This document shows, piece by piece, positions 19,919 to 28,798 of a stretch of 64,000 bases of DNA. Each line of letters opens with the position of its first letter. Position 1 is the first letter of the stretch. The DNA is from Gammaproteobacteria bacterium. Lineage in GTDB: Bacteria; Pseudomonadota; Gammaproteobacteria; Arenicellales; Arenicellaceae. The translations under genes and the position numbers were made by a program. The notes under the pieces were generated by a model. That model worked only from the letters and a program-made list of their open reading frames with translations. It searched no databases and was not told the origin of the DNA. Location of the stretch: the NCBI GenBank assembly GCA_013002025.1, contig JABDKW010000014.1, forward strand, positions 62,001 through 126,000, given 5' to 3'.

Positions 19919-21042
19919 GCAAGGTCGTGGTGCCCCCGAACCAGCGTATTAGGCAACAAAGCGGTCTGGCACTGGTCAGCGTATTGCTGGTGGTCGCACT
20001 AATCAGTAGCCTGCAGATATTTTTGGTGGAGCAGCAACATCTGTTAATTCGCCGCATAAGCAATCAGAATGCAGCTGAACAGGGCTATCAGTACGCGCAA
20101 GGCTTGAATAGTTGGGCCATCCGCGTGCTGGCAGAGGATGAGGAACCGGCCATCGATTATTGGCGCGAGGACTGGTATCGGCTGGGGCGCCCCGAGCCAC
20201 TTAAGGAAGAGGGTGCGCAAGGTTTCTCATTGCAGACAACTTCCCAGGCCGAATCTGAGCAAGAGCCACTAGCGGTGATTGATTTTGGTGTTGAAGGCTT
20301 GAATTTTGAAATTGTCGATTTACAGGGGCGTTTCAATCTGAACAACCTGCAACAACGTGAGCCGGCAGCAGCCAAAGCACAGCAAACAGTGCTGATGAAC
20401 TTACTGGAAATACTAGATATAGGCGAGTTTGAGGAGCGCGAATCTTTGGTGGCTGCGCTGATAGACTGGCTGGATGAAAATGATCTGGCGCGAGCTAATG
20501 GGGTAGAGAGCGCTGAGTATCAGATTGGCGAGCCGCCATACTACGCGGCAGACCAGGCCCTAACCTCGGTGGGCGAGTTGCGCTTTGTGGCGGGTTTTAC
20601 GGATCAGATTATTGCCCGGCTGGAACCCTACGTTACCGTGCTACCGGCCAGTAATGTGCGGATAAATATCAATACCACTAGCGCCGAAGTGCTGGCGGCG
20701 CTCAGTTCGGTGCCGGTCGATGATATTGCGCCAGTCGCAGCGTTTCTTGGCGAGCGTGACGAGGAGGCCTTTCAGGGTTTTCAAAGCGCCGATATTCAAC
20801 GGGCGGAAAATGCTATTATCAGCGCTTCTGTTTTGGCCCGAACCCCACTATCCAACATGCTGCAAATTAACAGCCAGTTTTTTGCCGTAAATAGCCGTAT
20901 TACGCTTGGTGATTACCGTTACTGCATGCGTACAAAACTAGTACGGATGGGGGCATTGCAGGGTGCAGGCACACCGGCGGTCAGTGTTATCGGCCGTGAG
21001 TATGATACTTTTTGCGCGGCGTCTGAGGAGGCCGAAGTTTGA
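19915..21042 (+). CDS. gspK: type II secretion minor pseudopilin GspK
   Basis: The 375-residue protein has a leader ending QQSG, then LALVSVLLVVALISSLQ. As is characteristic of GspK, there is no Glu at +5. GspK caps the pseudopilus tip. The large inserted alpha domain (about residues 110-250) includes the conserved 'LVAALIDWLDENDLARANGVES' region, with YAAADQ-like text (YYAADQALTSVGELR) just after. The N-terminus carries about ten more residues before the leader than usual. It is translationally coupled on both sides. Confidence 0.9.
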   Translation: MSKVVVPPNQRIRQQSGLALVSVLLVVALISSLQIFLVEQQHLLIRRISNQNAAEQGYQYAQGLNSWAIRVLAEDEEPAIDYWREDWYRLGRPEPLKEEGAQGFSLQTTSQAESEQEPLAVIDFGVEGLNFEIVDLQGRFNLNNLQQREPAAAKAQQTVLMNLLEILDIGEFEERESLVAALIDWLDENDLARANGVESAEYQIGEPPYYAADQALTSVGELRFVAGFTDQIIARLEPYVTVLPASNVRININTTSAEVLAALSSVPVDDIAPVAAFLGERDEEAFQGFQSADIQRAENAIISASVLARTPLSNMLQINSQFFAVNSRITLGDYRYCMRTKLVRMGALQGAGTPAVSVIGREYDTFCAASEEAEV

Positions 21043-22211
21043 TGGAACTGTATATTCGTCTCGAGAAACCGTTTGAGTGGGTGCGGGTGGATGGGCGCAA
21101 GGTCGAAGCCTTCGGTGAGGTTGCTGCGCTGGCAGAATACCCAATTAACGATGAATATGAGCTGGTTGGTGTGGTGTCGGGAGAATGGGTCACTGCACAT
21201 CGCGTCGAATTGCCGGCCAAATCCCGCAAACAATTTCAGGCGGCTTTGCCCTATGCGCTTGAAGAAACACTGTCAGAGGATATTGAGCAACTCATTTTTA
21301 ATTGCCCGGAATGGCGACCGGGGGCACCTTGCGTAGTCTATGTAACGAGCCGCCTTAAGATGCAGGAATGGCAATCACTGGCCAATGAGGCCGCCTTACC
21401 CGTATCGCGCTTGATACCCGACTATGCGCTGCTGCCGCTGCATGAAGCGGCCGATTGTATGCTGGTACAGCAGGCTGATCGTTTTCTCAGCTTTGATAAA
21501 ACCAATTTCGGGGTCAGCCTCGACCTTGATTTTCTGGATTCATGGGTGCGCGAAATGCCTATGGACTGCACCATTGCAGTTAGCGATAAGGCGTTGACTG
21601 AGGAACTGATTGACAGTCACGCTGATCGCGATTTCCGACATTGGCCAATAGGCAATAAAATGGCGCATTGGATGGAACAGACATCAGTCCGTGATTTGGA
21701 TATCTGGAGCGACAGCTATCGCCCGGCCGTTAGCACTTTGGCCTGGCGATCTTTCTCACTGCCGGCCGGGATCGCAGCCGCGGCGGTACTGTTAGTGCTG
21801 TTGTTTGATACTTATCGATATTTCTCGCTGCATCAGGAAGTCAGGAGTATTGATCAGGCGATGCAGAAACTGGTATTGGAAACCTTTCCGGAAATCGACG
21901 CGGTGCAACGCGATAATGAATTGGCGATTATGCAACAGGCCTTGGCACGGCGAGGCGGGCCGCAGCAGGAACTTGGCATCAATCACCTGTTGGCAGAAAT
22001 TTCACGGGTATTGCGCCAGCAAAACGTCAGCTTGACAGAGCTGGTATACCGAGACGGCCAGCTTGTGATCAACTGCAGTCTCAATGATTTTTCGCAGGTT
22101 GATGAAATTCGCCGCCAGTTAAACGCGCGGCCGCGGATTTCTGCCAATCTTGAAGCGTCTTCATCGAACGATGGCCAGATTACCGCCAGCTACGTAGTGA
22201 GCCACAGTTAG
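21042..22211 (+). CDS. gspL: type II secretion inner-membrane protein GspL
   Basis: The 389-residue bitopic protein recruits the secretion ATPase GspE to the inner membrane and pairs with GspM. The cytoplasmic actin-like domain comes first, with LPAKSRKQFQAALPYALEE (the 'P......R.A.P..LE' motif). One helix follows at about residues 245-265, then a periplasmic ferredoxin-like domain. ATG 21042 overlaps the gspK stop by one base (TGATG). A TTG one codon earlier is less likely. Confidence 0.9.
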   Translation: MELYIRLEKPFEWVRVDGRKVEAFGEVAALAEYPINDEYELVGVVSGEWVTAHRVELPAKSRKQFQAALPYALEETLSEDIEQLIFNCPEWRPGAPCVVYVTSRLKMQEWQSLANEAALPVSRLIPDYALLPLHEAADCMLVQQADRFLSFDKTNFGVSLDLDFLDSWVREMPMDCTIAVSDKALTEELIDSHADRDFRHWPIGNKMAHWMEQTSVRDLDIWSDSYRPAVSTLAWRSFSLPAGIAAAAVLLVLLFDTYRYFSLHQEVRSIDQAMQKLVLETFPEIDAVQRDNELAIMQQALARRGGPQQELGINHLLAEISRVLRQQNVSLTELVYRDGQLVINCSLNDFSQVDEIRRQLNARPRISANLEASSSNDGQITASYVVSHS

Positions 22212-22213
22212 GT

Positions 22214-22738
22214 ATGTCAGAGCTTGTCCAACAATATATTAGCCAAGCGCGCCAATGGTGGCTCGGCCTGCATCCCCGCGAGCGATTAATTCTGGGCTGG
22301 GGTGTCGGCTTGGCCGTGGTAATTATGTTCTACGCACTGATTTGGCAGCCCTGGCATAAGGCCATTGCCCACATGGAAACAGCCTTGCAAGAGCGACGCC
22401 AGAGTCTGGTGTGGATGCAGCAGCAATCTGAGCGAGTGCGAAGCGGCGAGTTTTCGGTTGCCCAGACGGCACTCAAAGGTACCTCGCAGTCATTGTTGGC
22501 GGTGATCGAGCAGACCGCCAAACGCAGCGGGGTGCGTGATTCCATTCAGCAGATGGTACCCAGCAGCGATCAAAGTCAGGTACGCGTGGTGATGGAGCAA
22601 ACTGCCTTTAATGACTGGGTGCGCTGGGTCGATGTGTTGTTTCGTGAGTACGGTGTGTCGGTTATTCAGCTAACAGCCGAGCGCGAGGACGACGCGCCAA
22701 ATATCGCCGAGATAAGAGTTACCTTTGGTCGCAATTGA
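22214..22738 (+). CDS. gspM: type II secretion inner-membrane protein GspM
   Basis: This 174-residue protein has a short cytoplasmic N-terminus, a helix at about residues 24-44 and a periplasmic domain, the usual GspM layout ('W..L..RER.....G......FYALIWQPW'). It stabilises GspL in the inner-membrane platform. It is the last gene of the cluster; no gspN follows, and a strong terminator starts 36 bases downstream. Confidence 0.88.
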   Translation: MSELVQQYISQARQWWLGLHPRERLILGWGVGLAVVIMFYALIWQPWHKAIAHMETALQERRQSLVWMQQQSERVRSGEFSVAQTALKGTSQSLLAVIEQTAKRSGVRDSIQQMVPSSDQSQVRVVMEQTAFNDWVRWVDVLFREYGVSVIQLTAEREDDAPNIAEIRVTFGRN

Positions 22739-22773
22739 GGGGCGCGTCGTGTTTGATGGTCGAAACTCATTGG

Positions 22774-22810
22774 TCACAAAAAAGCCCGCAATTTGCGGGC
22801 TTTTTTGTGA
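22774..22810. terminator. bidirectional rho-independent terminator
   Basis: A symmetric element: GCCCGC and GCGGGC arms around a 5-base AT loop, preceded by six A and followed by six T, with the symmetry continuing into TCAC/GTGA at the ends. It can work on both strands and sits between convergent gspM and the cytochrome c gene, 36 and 28 bases from their stops. Confidence 0.9.
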
Positions 22811-22837
22811 CTTGGCTGATTGGTGGAAGCCGGACAA

Positions 22838-23329
22838 TCAGAGCTGCTCCAACATATAATCCACGGCCGCTTTGACCTCGTCGTCGCTTAACGCCACGTT
22901 ACCGCCTTTGGCCGGCATAACACCAGCCTCGCCGACATAGCCATTAACCGCATTGGCATATAGAGCATCGCTGCCTTTGCCCATACGGGCGCTCCACGCG
23001 TCTGCATCGCCAATCATTGGTGCGCCAGCAACGCCGCTGGCATGGCAGGCAGCACAACTGGTGTTATAGACTTCATCGGCGCTTTTCGGTGCAGCTGCCA
23101 CTGGTGCAGCCGCGGCCACAGTATTCGCCGCAAACTGACCAACGGGTGCCAGCCGCTCGGCCAGAGCAGTGGTGTTCTCCACCGCGCTGCGTTCATCCAA
23201 CCGTTGGTTCACATCGCTGGCAGCGGCAGAGGCCAACACCATAAGCAAAACACTTATGACCGACATGGCAATAATTAGAAGAATAAACAGACGACTGAAA
23301 CTGGAGTCGTTCATCTGGCTTTCACTCAT
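22838..23329 (-). CDS. membrane-anchored cytochrome c (c5-type)
   Basis: This 163-residue protein has an N-terminal helix (about residues 11-33), an Ala-rich linker, and one class I cytochrome c domain with CAACH at 92-96 and a probable axial Met in AGVMPAKGG. The pattern 'Y...C..CH..G..GAP..GD...W..R..KG...LY' is that of cytochrome c5. It probably carries electrons at the periplasmic face of the inner membrane. The start is ATG 23329, with AAAGG eight bases upstream. The frame is open 21 codons further, but those look non-coding. It is monocistronic by spacing. Confidence 0.88.
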   Translation of the reverse strand: MSESQMNDSSFSRLFILLIIAMSVISVLLMVLASAAASDVNQRLDERSAVENTTALAERLAPVGQFAANTVAAAAPVAAAPKSADEVYNTSCAACHASGVAGAPMIGDADAWSARMGKGSDALYANAVNGYVGEAGVMPAKGGNVALSDDEVKAAVDYMLEQL

Positions 23330-23517
23330 TTTGATACCTTTTGAAATTGCGGTGTTATACCGAACATAAAGCGCGTTACTCGATACCTGCATTGCGGTGC
23401 GAGCAGTGCCCTGAAAACGGCGCGATTATAGCCTATTCACCGGCTCTGAAAAACCGTTTCGCTAGTATTTCTAGCGGACGTCGCTTGCGCCGCGGCCGTT
23501 GTTAGCCTCTGAAAAAG

Positions 23518-25026
23518 TTAACCTTTAAAGAGTGACCCCAGCACGCCACGAATCATGCGCCGCCCCAGCGAAGAGCCTATCGAGCGAGCAGCACTTTTGA
23601 TAAAGGCTTCTGTGGGAGTCTGGCGAGTCGAGCGCCGTTTGGTAGTGCGCTCGGCCTGCTTGGCCTTTTGCTCTTCGAGCTCTCGGCGTGCTTCCTCTGC
23701 GGCAACTTTTTCTTCTTCTGCGGCCACTTTGGCAGCGCGCGCTACCAGCATTTCATAGGCTGATTCACGATCCACTGATTTATCATAGCGGCCACGATAC
23801 GGCGAACGTTTGAGTTGCTCTTTTCGTTCTGTTGCATTCATTGGGCCAATACGAGATTCGGGTGGGCGAATTAGCACCCGCTCTACCTGGCTGGGCACAC
23901 CCTTTTTATTGAGGGTGGATACTAGGGCCTCGCCCACGCCCAGTTCGGTGATGATGTTGCCAGTATCGAGCTTTGGATTGGTGCGAAACGTGTTCGCCAC
24001 CACCCGCACAGCCTTTTGATCCTTGGGTGTGAACGCGCGCAGCGCGTGCTGAATTTTCAGACCAAGCTGACCGAGGATCTCTTCCGGCACATCCAGTGGG
24101 CTCTGAGAAATAAAATAAATGCCAACGCCCTTTGAACGAATCAATCTTACAACCTGTTCTATTTTATCGATCAATACTTTGGGTGCATCGTCAAACAGCA
24201 GGTGAGCTTCGTCAAAGAACATCACGAACGTAGGTTTCTCTGCATCGCCAACTTCCGGCAGTGATTCAAACAATTCGGCCAGCAACCACAACAGAAACGT
24301 TGCGTACAGTTTGGGCGAGGTTTGGATTAGTTTGCTGGCGTCAAGAATGTTAATTACACCACGGCCGGAAAAGTCCTGACTCATGAGGTCTTCCAATTCT
24401 ATGGCTGGCTCGCCGAGCAGGAATTCTGCGCCTTGCTCTTCAAGTACCAGCAAGCCGCGCTGAATCGCCCCAATTGAGGCAGTGGAAATATTGCCATACT
24501 CGGTTTTTAACTGAGCCCGATTATCGCCCATCCAGATAAGCATGGAGCGAAGGTCCTTTAAGTCCAACAGCAACATGCCTTCGTCGTCGGCAATTTTAAA
24601 ACAGGAATACAAAATCCCGGTTTGTATCTCGTTCAGCTCTAACAGGTTGGAGAGCAACAGTGGGCCCATCTCGCTTACGGTGGTGCGAATCGGGTGGCCC
24701 TTTTTGCCGAACAGATCCCAGAATACAACCGGGCTTGGCTGCATCTCATAGCCCTCAATCCCAATAGTGGCGATGCGTTCATCAATCTTGGGGTGTGGTT
24801 TGGCTGGTTTTCCCACACCAGAGACGTCACCTTTCACGTCTGCTAAAAATACCGGCACGCCAATCTGTGAAAAGTTTTCAGCTAGAATTTGCAAGGTAAC
24901 CGTTTTGCCGGTGCCGGTGGCGCCCGCGACCATGCCATGACGGTTTGCCATGGCCGCATCCATAAAAACGGTTTGCTTGCCGTTGCCCCCAAGCAGCAGG
25001 TTATGTGTGACGGTGTCTTTGGACAT
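23518..25026 (-). CDS. yjgR: HerA-like P-loop ATPase, DUF853/YjgR family
   Basis: This 502-residue protein has Walker A GATGTGKT at 35-42 and Walker B in FVMFFDEAHLL. The family texts 'ADVKGDVSG', 'PVVFWDLFGKKGHP(I/V)R' and YFISQSPLDVPEEILGQLG are also present. The C-terminal region has a basic coiled coil (about 400-470) and the end SSLGRRMIRGVLGSLF, all typical of YjgR/DUF853. The cellular role is not established; it is related to the HerA/FtsK class of DNA-translocating ATPases. ATG 25026 with AGAGAAA upstream is preferred over a start 12 codons earlier. It is divergent from the response regulator at 25397. Confidence 0.9.
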   Translation of the reverse strand: MSKDTVTHNLLLGGNGKQTVFMDAAMANRHGMVAGATGTGKTVTLQILAENFSQIGVPVFLADVKGDVSGVGKPAKPHPKIDERIATIGIEGYEMQPSPVVFWDLFGKKGHPIRTTVSEMGPLLLSNLLELNEIQTGILYSCFKIADDEGMLLLDLKDLRSMLIWMGDNRAQLKTEYGNISTASIGAIQRGLLVLEEQGAEFLLGEPAIELEDLMSQDFSGRGVINILDASKLIQTSPKLYATFLLWLLAELFESLPEVGDAEKPTFVMFFDEAHLLFDDAPKVLIDKIEQVVRLIRSKGVGIYFISQSPLDVPEEILGQLGLKIQHALRAFTPKDQKAVRVVANTFRTNPKLDTGNIITELGVGEALVSTLNKKGVPSQVERVLIRPPESRIGPMNATERKEQLKRSPYRGRYDKSVDRESAYEMLVARAAKVAAEEEKVAAEEARRELEEQKAKQAERTTKRRSTRQTPTEAFIKSAARSIGSSLGRRMIRGVLGSLFKG

Positions 25027-25396
25027 ATTGTTTCTCTTGGTTTCTCTGGTTCCGTTTTTCAATCAATGATTAGTTCTTGTTGAATTCTGAGCTTGAGTCG
25101 GCCTTGCGAGCTCAATCGGGCTGATTATAACGATTGATGCAGACTGGGGGCGGAATTTTTCCGGCCAGCAGTTTGATTTGTGGTGTTGACTATATCGCGG
25201 CAACATTCGCACTTGTCAGCATCTGGAGAGCGCTTATGGGTAATTTGACCGGCAAATAAGTGTTTGAATACATTTGCAATTTTGTCTGCAAAATCCTACA
25301 TTGTGGGCTGCCATCGAGGCGCCTCGCGCGCCAGGCGTTCAAATATGTTTTACCTGCAATGACTCGGTACACTGCCGAGGTTTTGCGAATAATAAA
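25027..25396. other. non-coding divergent promoter region
   Basis: About 370 bases lie between yjgR and the response-regulator gene. I see a possible -35 (TTGACC at 25245-25250) without a convincing -10, a 10-base palindrome GAGGCGCCTC at 25316-25325, and a 6-base inverted repeat TTTGCA...TGCAAA at about 25274-25293. The response regulator's frame stays open back to 25274, but this part does not read like protein. The region probably holds the promoter of the phosphorelay/GTPase cluster. Confidence 0.5.
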
Positions 25397-26098
25397 ATGG
25401 GCTTGAAAATGAGGATTGTGATTCTTGAGGATGACCGGGATCAGGCGGATCTGCTAAAGGCGTGGTTGGAAGAAAAGGGCCACCAATGTACCGTGTATCA
25501 TGATGGTAATGCGTTTATACGCGCTTATTCAAATGACAGCTACGATGTGGCTTTGCTGGATTGGGAAGTGCCTGAGTTGAAGGGAATCGAGGTACTTCGT
25601 CATTTGCGCAGCCACCTCGATTCGCAAGTGCCGGTGGTGTTCATTACGCAACGTGATACAGAAGCGGACATCGTGGAAGCGCTGGAGGCAGGTGCTGATG
25701 ATTATATCGCCAAGCCCATACGCCAATTTGAAACACTGGCTCGGATATCCGCGATCGCGCGCCGGGTTGGTTACGGGGATGAAAATACCGCGCAGCGATA
25801 TGATTTCGAACCCTATACCATTGATACTCGTACCCGCGCAGTGACCTATCAGGGAGAGCCTGTTGAAATGACCCAGAAGGAGTATGAACTGACGCTTTTC
25901 CTGTTCAAAAATCTGGGTCGCGTTATCTCTCGCGGTCATCTGCTGGAGATGGTCTGGGGCACTAGCTCCAAGATTAACACCCGCACGGTTGACACCCACG
26001 TCAGTCGGTTACGCTCAAAATTGCATCTGGATGAACAGGACAACTGGCAATTAACTTCCGTATATCGACATGGTTACCGATTGGAAAATATCGGATAA
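25397..26098 (+). CDS. OmpR/PhoB-type response regulator
   Basis: From ATG 25397 this is a 233-residue transcription factor with a receiver domain and a C-terminal winged helix. Receiver landmarks are MRIVILEDD (acidic pair), the phospho-acceptor Asp in VALLDWEVPELKG (D55 from this start), Thr in VVFITQRD and Lys in DDYIAKPI. The output domain has 'LT.KEYELTLFLF.N.G..ISR..LLE.VW' (here MTQKEYEL) and RTVDTHVSRLRSKL. ATG 25409 is an alternative start. It is the first gene of the six-gene cluster and is the likely terminal Asp of the phosphorelay encoded downstream. Confidence 0.92.
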   Translation: MGLKMRIVILEDDRDQADLLKAWLEEKGHQCTVYHDGNAFIRAYSNDSYDVALLDWEVPELKGIEVLRHLRSHLDSQVPVVFITQRDTEADIVEALEAGADDYIAKPIRQFETLARISAIARRVGYGDENTAQRYDFEPYTIDTRTRAVTYQGEPVEMTQKEYELTLFLFKNLGRVISRGHLLEMVWGTSSKINTRTVDTHVSRLRSKLHLDEQDNWQLTSVYRHGYRLENIG

Positions 26099-26154
26099 AA
26101 TACAGCTGAATCAATTATTAATGTGAAGCACGCAAAGTGTTTCCGGAGTTTATT

Positions 26155-26700
26155 ATGGCAGCTTCACGCAAACGACCTTCCGCCGAAATCATTAATCCCG
26201 GTCTGGAAGAAATTGAAAAAGTACGGGACATCCTGTTCGGGAAATATGTTGCAGATTTCCAACACCGTTTTGCGGAATTGGAAGCGCGAATGGAAGCCGA
26301 TGTCGACGCTCTGAAACAGCGGTTGGTGGATAAAATTGAGAGTATGGATGACGCGGTCAACCAGTCTATCGCCAAGCTTGACGAGCAATTGGCGGTGGAA
26401 AAGAAAGACCGTGACTCCGAATTGCAGGCGCTGCAACAGATGCTAGGTGGTGCCGAGGAAACATTGCAAAGCTCGATTTCTTTAATGGAAGATCAAGCCA
26501 ATCAGGAAATGGCCTCGATTCGTGAAGCATTGGAAGCCAGTCAACAAGACTTGCTGTCGCAAATGGCAGCCGCCCAAGCCGAGTTGACCAAATTAATTGA
26601 GACTCAGCAACAGCAACTGGAAACCGACAAAGTAGGTCGCCAGTCGCTGGCACTGATGCTGGATGAAGTCGCTTTACGGTTGCGCGGCGAAAAAGACTAA
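26155..26700 (+). CDS. coiled-coil protein sharing an N-terminal motif with the next gene product
   Basis: The 181-residue soluble protein is nearly all coiled coil from residue 30 on, with many Gln and Glu. At residues 20-35 it has IEKVRDILFGKYVADF. This aligns without gaps to residues 4-19 of the next gene's product (I..[VL]R[DE]IL[FV]G....[DE][FI]), suggesting the two bind the same partner or each other. ATG 26155 has a GGAG Shine-Dalgarno; a GTG six codons earlier is unlikely. It lies 56 bases after the response regulator and 61 before the next gene. No known function. Confidence 0.75.
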   Translation: MAASRKRPSAEIINPGLEEIEKVRDILFGKYVADFQHRFAELEARMEADVDALKQRLVDKIESMDDAVNQSIAKLDEQLAVEKKDRDSELQALQQMLGGAEETLQSSISLMEDQANQEMASIREALEASQQDLLSQMAAAQAELTKLIETQQQQLETDKVGRQSLALMLDEVALRLRGEKD

Positions 26701-26761
26701 GTGAAAGCCTTTGCCCTGTTGCCTACGCGGCGTGGGGTTGGCGGGTTTTAAAAACCAGACA

Positions 26762-28234
26762 ATGAGTCAGATAGACGAATTACGCGAGATTCTGGTCGGT
26801 GGCAACGCCCAGGAAATAGCCGAACTTAGAGAGCGTCTGGAAAATCTTGATCAGCGTACCCGCGATGTCGCGGAGGTGCTGGCACCGGCGATCGGCGAGG
26901 GCATCAGCAAAGACGACCAACTGATAGAGGCGTTTAAAGCGCCGGTCTCCCAAAGTCTTAAGTCGGCCATTCGCACCGAGCCCGATAGTTACGCTGAAAT
27001 TCTTTACCCGGTTATGGCGCCGGCCATTCGTCGTTCGATTTCACAGGCCATCAGTTCTATGCTGGTGACAATTAATCAGACTATCGCATCGGCGACATCG
27101 AAGGAGGGCCTGCAACTGCGTTTTGAGGCCTGGCGCGCCGGCGTGCCCTACGGCCAATTGGCGCTGCGCCGCTCACTGATTTACCGCGTCGAGCACATTT
27201 ACTTGATCGATCGCGAATCCGGCATGATGGTGACCGAGTACACCAAAGCTGAAACCAGCATTTTGGATAGCGATGCGGTAAGCGCTATGTTCACTGCGAT
27301 TCAAAGTTTTGTGCAGGATTCATTTTCGCAAAGCGAGGATGACCGGCTCACCGATTTGAAAGTGGGCGAGTACAACGTTTGGGTGGCACACGGCTCCAAG
27401 CTGATGCTGGCCGCAGTAATCGATGGCGACCCGCCCGAGAGCCTTAAATTCGAAATGTACGACGTGTTGGATGGAATACAGTCCGACTACGCCCAGCAAA
27501 TTGCTGATTTTGATGGTGACAACGAGGCATTTGGTGAGGTTTCAGGGCGACTGGAACCGTTACTCCAATTACGCGCCAGAGAAGAGCCCGATGCTGAGGC
27601 CGATGGTGCGCAGTCCCAGGATGAGCCGCAAACACCCGGTACTAGAAAGGTATTGCTGATTGCCGCGGCCGCCATTATTGCCCTGGTGGCGTTGTATTTC
27701 TGGGCGGTAGCGGCCAATCAGCGGCTGGTGACAGAAACCATGCTAGCGCAGACCCCAGGGTTGGCTATTTCCAACGTGTCCTGGGAGGGCGACAAGCTAC
27801 GGGTAGAGGGGCTACGAGATCCAGATGCTGAGATACCCTTCGCAAAGTTGGCGGCACACGGCGTAACCGAGGCAGATTTAGAGTTTGCGACAGTACCATT
27901 TCGATCATTACAGCCCGCTATGGAGATGACGCGCCTGCAGGGCGAGCTTCAACCCCCATCAAGCCTTACCATGCATCCCCTGGAGGGGCGGATCTCAGTA
28001 GCAGGCACCGCACCGGTAACTTGGTTAATGCAACACGATGCGCGGTTGCGGCAGTTGGCCATGGAGAAGCGAATTGATTATTCGCAATTGCATGCAGACA
28101 CGGCAACTGTGCTGGACTACATCATTGCAAATTATTCGCAGGCGTTACCGGCGCGGCAGTCAGAGCTTTTGGCACAATTAGGCCACCAACCATGGCATAA
28201 GGTTCCTGCGAAAACCGTTTTGCAACTTAAGTAG
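26762..28234 (+). CDS. membrane protein with the N-terminal half of OmpA-type family proteins, OmpA domain absent
   Basis: The 490-residue protein has an N-terminal motif IDELREILVGG (4-14), a helical region with PVMAPAIRRSISQAISSML (about 83-101), and an alpha/beta domain at about 138-265 with RVEHIYLIDRESGMM, 'MFTAIQSFVQDSF' and 'KLMLAAVIDGDPPESL' that resembles a longin/roadblock fold. One transmembrane helix follows at about 297-318. The outer part has LRVEGLRDPDAEIP and 'GRISVAGTAPVTW'. I recall the same order in proteins that end in an OmpA peptidoglycan-binding domain, which is missing here. It is directly upstream of a small GTPase, whose family often partners with longin/roadblock domains. 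The partnership is inference. Confidence 0.7.
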   Translation: MSQIDELREILVGGNAQEIAELRERLENLDQRTRDVAEVLAPAIGEGISKDDQLIEAFKAPVSQSLKSAIRTEPDSYAEILYPVMAPAIRRSISQAISSMLVTINQTIASATSKEGLQLRFEAWRAGVPYGQLALRRSLIYRVEHIYLIDRESGMMVTEYTKAETSILDSDAVSAMFTAIQSFVQDSFSQSEDDRLTDLKVGEYNVWVAHGSKLMLAAVIDGDPPESLKFEMYDVLDGIQSDYAQQIADFDGDNEAFGEVSGRLEPLLQLRAREEPDAEADGAQSQDEPQTPGTRKVLLIAAAAIIALVALYFWAVAANQRLVTETMLAQTPGLAISNVSWEGDKLRVEGLRDPDAEIPFAKLAAHGVTEADLEFATVPFRSLQPAMEMTRLQGELQPPSSLTMHPLEGRISVAGTAPVTWLMQHDARLRQLAMEKRIDYSQLHADTATVLDYIIANYSQALPARQSELLAQLGHQPWHKVPAKTVLQLK

Positions 28235-28318
28235 TCACTTAAGAAGCAACGGAAGTAGTAGCGACTTTTTGCATAGCAGTAACTTTTTTGGATAGCAGCA
28301 GCTAGAGAAATATCAAAA

Positions 28319-28798
28319 GTGCAAAAAAAGAAAATATGCATGGTGGGCGATTTTGCAGTCGGCAAAACCAGCCTCACGCAAAAATTTGTTAACAATGTAT
28401 TCTCCGACAAGTATCTGACCACGGTCGGCGTTAAGATCGACACCGCTGATGTGAGTGACACCAAGCTTGTTGTTTGGGATGTGGCGGGCAGAGATGCTTT
28501 GTCTCCGATAAACGCAGCCTATCTCGCGGGTGCCGCGGGTATCGTGTTGGTCGGTGACGGCACTCGACCTGAAACTATCAAATCCTTTGCCGAAATCTGG
28601 CAAACCGTCTCCGGCAAGTTAGGTGATGTACCGGTGGTGGTCGCTTTGAATAAACGCGATGTTGATGGTTGGGAAGTTACTGATGATCTATTGCAAACCA
28701 GCATTCAATCGAGCTGGGCTGTATTTGAAACCAGTGCGAAAGATGGCTCGAATGTGCCAGAGCTTTTTGCGGCGCTGGTCGATAGGATTAACTGTTAA
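28319..28798 (+). CDS. Rab/Ras-like small GTPase
   Basis: The 159-residue protein is a complete single-domain small GTPase: G1 GDFAVGKT (10-17), switch I threonine T35 in YLTTVGVKI, G3 WDVAG (53-57), G4 NKRD (111-114) and G5 ETSAK (137-141). The position of Ras Gln61 is Arg58 (VAGRD), so hydrolysis probably depends on a partner or a different mechanism. The GTG at 28319 is the only sensible start, with AGAGA upstream. No lipidation signal or membrane helix is present, though the protein ends in Cys. It lies 84 bases after the longin-like membrane protein and 114 before the hybrid kinase. Role unknown; a regulatory switch for the cluster is the simplest reading. Confidence 0.9.
   Translation: MQKKKICMVGDFAVGKTSLTQKFVNNVFSDKYLTTVGVKIDTADVSDTKLVVWDVAGRDALSPINAAYLAGAAGIVLVGDGTRPETIKSFAEIWQTVSGKLGDVPVVVALNKRDVDGWEVTDDLLQTSIQSSWAVFETSAKDGSNVPELFAALVDRINC

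Noticed and set aside
28787-28798. C-terminal Cys of the small GTPase as a prenylation-like signal
   Set aside because: Bacteria lack protein prenylation of this type and there is no CAAX or double-Cys motif; a single terminal Cys is probably incidental.
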